The notes below the pieces were generated by a model that saw only the letters and a list, made by a program, of their open reading frames with translations, was not told the origin of the DNA and searched no databases. Positions 61,302 to 64,000 of a DNA stretch of 64,000 bases are shown here, piece after piece. A program made the position numbers and the translations under genes. Source of the stretch: Tetradesmus obliquus (taxonomy: Eukaryota; Chlorophyta; Chlorophyceae; Sphaeropleales; Scenedesmaceae); contig CP126202.1 of the NCBI GenBank assembly GCA_030272155.1, forward strand, positions 4,423,501 through 4,487,500, read 5' to 3'. Positions within the stretch are counted from its first letter, which is position 1, and every line of letters starts with the position of its first letter.

Positions 61302-63958
61302 GAGGTTAGGCACAGCAGCACGTACGGCGTGCCCCCCCAGGTGTGGTTGCCTGCAAGGCCTGTGCGCACTTTTACAGAGTACTCGGTGCCTGTGGGCAGC
61401 AGCAGCGGGTGGTAAGGCAGCAGCAGCAGCAGCAGCAGAGCGGTGAGGTGGGAAGCAGTACAGATGGCAACGTCTCAGCAGGTGTGGTTGCCAGCCAGGC
61501 CTGTGGGCACTTTTACAGAGTACTCGGTGCCTGTGGGGTGGAGCAGCAGGAGGAGCAGCAGCAGCAGCAGCAGCAGAGAGGTGAGCTGGGGAACAGTACA
61601 CATGGCAACGTATCAGCAAATGTGGTTGCCTGCAAGGCCTGTGCGCACATTTACAGAGTACTCGGTGCCTGCGGGCAGCAGCAGTAGCGAAGAGGTGAGG
61701 TGGGCAGTGGCATGGCATGGGCGCAAGTAAGCGCTTTGCAGGTATTCCGTGCCAATGGGAGCAGTGGGTTGAGCAGAGCGGTGGTGAGTGCAGTGCCGCT
61801 ACAAACACTGCAGGCAGGTGTGTAGGCGTGCCATGCAGTGGCAAGAGATGGCAAGCAATGGCATGCATTTGTGCAGTGCCTTGCCACGCGATGATGTGCT
61901 GCTGATCAGTAGCCTCGCATGCCTCATTTGTGTGGGGCCCAAGAGTGCAAGGCAAAAGTAACAAAGTAACAACATTCAAACAAAGTGCCGACAGATGTGC
62001 TGCTGATCAGTAGCTCGGCATGCCTCATTCGTGTGAGGCCCAAGCGTGCCAGATACAACAGAGGTGCTTTGGCAAAGTATCCCAATGCTCAGTGCTTGAG
62101 GGAAGCAGCAGCGAGCTACGAAGCTTTGCACAGTGGCAATACGTTTCAGGTACAACAGCGCAGGCTGCACACACGCACGCACGCACATATGCACGCATAC
62201 ATATACACAACACACGCCTCACCTGCCCGCAGCTTGGGCAGCTGTATGGTGTCATACACAGCATCCAGCGCACCATGGCAGCAGCACAGCAAGCCACAAC
62301 CGCCTGTCCTGTGCCAGAGCCCTCTGATTCCCCCTCCCACCACACACGGCTGTGTTGCAACCGCCACAGCCCTCACCTGGCTGCAGCTTGGGCAGCTGTA
62401 TGGTGTCATACACAGCATCCAGCGCACCATGGCAGCAGCACAGCAATCAACAACCCCCTGTCCTGTGCCAGAGCCCTCTCAATCCCCCTCCCACCACACA
62501 CGGCTGTGTTGCAACCGCCACAGCCCTCACCTGGCTGCAGCTTGGGCAGCTGTATGTTGCCATACCCAGCATTTAGCAGACCACAGCATCTGCAACAGCC
62601 AGCAACAACACTCTTTCCTAAGCCAGCACCACAAACCGCCACAGCCCTCACCTGGCTGCAGCTTGGGCAGCTGGATGCTGTCGTATTCGCGTGTTGCCAG
62701 CAGACCACAGCATTCTCAACAGCCAGCAACAACACCCTTCCCTTTCTCAGCACCACCAGCTGCCACACGCCTCACACCCCTCCCCCTATCCCCTGGCATC
62801 TCACCTGGCTGCAGCTTGGGCAGCTGTATGTTGTCGTACCCAGCATTTAGCAGACCACAGCATCTGCAACAGCCAGCAACAACACTCTTTTGTAAGCCAG
62901 CACCATACAACCGTCATAGCCCTCACCTGGCTGCAGCTTGGGCAGCTGTATGTTGTCATACTCGCGTGTTGCCAATAGGCTGGTCCACTTCTTGTCACCA
63001 GCAGCACTGAAGCTGACCTCCCACTCCACACCCTTCGGGGGCAGCTGCAGCATGGAAGTGAGGCAGGCAGAACAGACATAAGTTGCTTTCTTTCTATAAC
63101 TTGCTTGAAATGCAAAGCAGACACGCATGTGCAGCTGAAGCTGACCTCCCACTCCACACCTTTTGGAGGCAGCTGCGGCAGCAGCAGCAGCAGCAGCAGT
63201 GCAGCAGAGCAAACATGAGCTGCTTGCAAGGCAAGCTAGTGCACGCATGGGCAACTGAAGCCGGAGCATCCAGCAGCACGACAGATCCAGTCAGCCAGAT
63301 CCAGGTAGCTGATAATGGTAACCGATATATGTCACTGCTGCAGTGCCACGTGTTATGGTGCCGTGCAGCAGGCTCAAGTCCGGTGCGTCCAGCAGCAGCG
63401 TGAGGCTGCTGTTGGCCTATCAGCAGCGGTCACGCAATCACAGCAGCAGGCCAGACACGCACCTTGCCATTGAGCAGGCTGAGGTCGGGTGCATCTAGGA
63501 GTGTACAGAAAAGCCACTCAGCAGCACACAACGGCCGTAAACTACCCATACTGCTGCCCTATTACACTCTGCTCACCTTGCCATCCAGCAGGCTCAGATC
63601 GGGTGCGTCCAGCACCAGCGTGAGGCTGCTGTCAGCAGCAAACAATACAGACATCCAGCCAGACCTAACCAAACCCTACCCAATCAGGTGACTGCTGCAG
63701 TGTCATGCAGTCTCACCTTGCCATCTACCAGGCTCAAGTCCGGCGCATCCAGCACTAGCGTGAGGCTGCTACTTGCCTATCAGCAGCGGTCAAGCACCAG
63801 TCACAGCAGTACCCCAAACATGTATCATAAACACACACCTTTCCATCCAGCAGGCTTAGGTCGGGTGCATCCAGCACGAGAGTGAGGCTGCTGTCGGTGG
63901 CGGCGTGCAGCAGCAGGCGCGGCGTCTGGCGCAGAAAGTGCTCACGGATGACCCGCTC
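56870..63958 (-). CDS. FN3-like plus double CCCH zinc-finger protein (5' end beyond window)
   Basis: Seven exons join in phase to 668 visible residues: 63958-63839, 63044-62927, 61244-60975, 60653-60404, 60132-59884, 59608-59458 and 57718-56870. The first three give an FN3-like module (GVEWEVSFSAAGDKKWTSLL, YDNIQLPKLQPGTEYSVKVR). A Lys-rich then Glu/Asp-rich linker follows. CCCH finger 1 is CVFWQQGKCRFGASCKFRH and finger 2 is CKLFRFGQCRHGDNCNYLH, both CX7CX5CX3H and split by a conserved-looking block (TAYNVVDSSYAAWYRDMVQ). The C-terminal 180 residues are Gln/Pro/Tyr-rich and end PYRPF. CCCH fingers of this type usually bind RNA, and the Q/P/Y tail suggests a phase-separating mRNA regulator (inference). 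The last intron holds a tRNA gene. Confidence 0.82.
57958..58014. repeat. (GCA)n tract
   Basis: About 18 GCA units in the last intron of the CCCH gene. A second tract, about 15 CTG units at 57521-57566, encodes poly-Gln in its last exon. Confidence 0.9.
58349..58446 (-). tRNA. tRNA-Met(CAU), elongator type, with a 25-nt intron
   Basis: On the minus strand the acceptor stem GGGTCTT pairs with AAGGCCC. The D arm is GCGC-AGTTGGTTA-GCGC. The anticodon loop is CTCATAA, interrupted after position 37 by an intron (58408-58384). The T arm is GCCAG-TTCGATC-CTGGC. The mature length is 73 nt without CCA. TGGCGCAGTTGG and GTTCGATCC are the internal A and B boxes for RNA polymerase III. The sequence matches eukaryotic elongator tRNA-Met, not the initiator. 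It lies within, and on the same strand as, the last intron of the CCCH gene. Confidence 0.93.
58565..59125. repeat. Repeat block with 332-bp offset in the CCCH-gene intron
   Basis: GGGCTGCAAGATGCCTCTGG through CTCTAGGGCGAT occurs at 58619-58730 and 58951-59050. CTTGCCCACCCCTGTAACAGACCTCTCTC occurs four times (about 58583, 58731, 59055, 59093). Confidence 0.9.
59228..59386 (-). repeat. Copies of CCCH-gene exon-6 end
   Basis: The exon end TGGTACCG(T/C)GACATGGTGCAG plus GTGAG donor (real at 59458) recurs at about 59331-59386, with a longer match upstream, and at 59228-59256. Confidence 0.9.
60305..60385. other. AT-rich patch in an intron
   Basis: An almost pure A/T stretch (ATATATTTATAAATTATATACATTAT-like) in the intron between the two halves of CCCH finger 1, in an otherwise GC-rich region. 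Confidence 0.7.
61257..61301. repeat. (CAG)15 tract next to an acceptor
   Basis: On the coding (minus) strand this is (CTG)15 ending 13 nt before the acceptor CAG of the exon starting at 61244. Confidence 0.9.
61340..61672 (-). repeat. Three copies of CCCH-gene exon-3 start in the upstream intron
   Basis: GTGTGGTTGCCTGC.AGGCCTGTG.GCAC through AGTACTCGGTGCCTG, the exon start with its CAG acceptor, recurs at about 61340-61396, 61480-61536 and 61619-61672, each separated by (CAG)n. Confidence 0.9.
62222..62850 (-). repeat. Five extra copies of CCCH-gene exon-2 end
   Basis: CTCACCTG(G/C)C(T/C)GCAGCTTGGGCAGCTG.ATG (reverse of NIQLPKLQP plus GTGAG donor) recurs at about 62222, 62374, 62527, 62646 and 62802, besides the real one at 62921. 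A copy of the exon-2 start lies at about 63120-63175. Confidence 0.92.
63361..63775 (-). repeat. Four copies of the first visible CCCH-gene exon end
   Basis: The exon end coding SSLTLVLDAPDLSLLDGK recurs at about 63361-63412, 63461-63500, 63586-63634 and 63715-63775. At least two keep an open frame and a GTGAG donor. Confidence 0.9.
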
Positions 63959-63960
63959 CT

Positions 63961-63992
<32 letters not shown>

Positions 63993-64000
63993 GCAGAAGC

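Noticed and set aside
60648-61979. 443-codon minus-strand open frame
   Set aside because: It runs through two introns and (CAG)n tracts in a frame different from the CCCH gene, whose exons explain the conserved parts; openness comes from the stop-free triplet repeats.

Overview
The window reads as nuclear DNA of a green alga, most likely a chlorophycean close to Scenedesmus/Tetradesmus (inference). The genes are rich in spliceosomal introns with GTGAG-type donors and GCAG acceptors. CAG/CTG triplet runs occur everywhere and are read as Gln, Ala, Ser or Leu. TGTAA, the usual chlorophyte polyadenylation signal, lies just past several genes. The gene content (a plant-type phylloquinone enzyme, a RAP-domain organelle protein, MIP channels, a MYND-finger protein) fits. 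Nothing bacterial, viral or CRISPR-like was seen.

Layout: 1-830 (-), 5' end of a MYND-gene paralogue running off the left edge; 1103-1371, small foldback element; 3627-3998 (+), short charged reading frame; 6259-11269 (-), large MYND-finger gene with two in-frame TAGs and a frameshift; 12023-14864 (+), 2-succinylbenzoate-CoA ligase (AAE14/MenE type) ending in SRL; 15663-16996 (+), small secreted repeat protein; 18991-21493 (-), ankyrin membrane protein; 23979-28613 (-), AIMP1/Arc1p-like tRNA-binding cofactor; 28969-33199 (+), RAP-domain protein with a mitochondrial-type presequence; 34839-37079 (+), possible F-box protein; 39120-43615 (+) and 49595-54624 (-), two MIP channel paralogues tail to tail; 56870-63958 (-), FN3-like plus double CCCH zinc-finger protein running off the right edge, with an intron-containing tRNA-Met(CAU) in one intron.

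The exon models were built by hand from reading frame, splice-site sequence and phase. The AAE14, AIMP1, F-box and FN3/CCCH models join in phase throughout. The MIP, RAP, ankyrin and MYND models each have a stated gap.

The most striking feature is shared by almost every multi-exon gene here. Exon ends, together with their splice sites, are copied several times in tandem into the adjoining intron or 3' flank. Examples are a RAP terminal exon in five 260-bp copies, about six copies of one exon end of the CCCH gene, and a 239-bp duplication inside the ankyrin gene. In the last case splicing at duplicated AG|GT sites would restore the single-copy frame, which looks like an intron being born by tandem duplication. 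Many introns also end in (CTG)n tracts next to the acceptor CAG. Together these point to a genome that keeps generating decoy exons, candidate alternative exons and possibly new introns.
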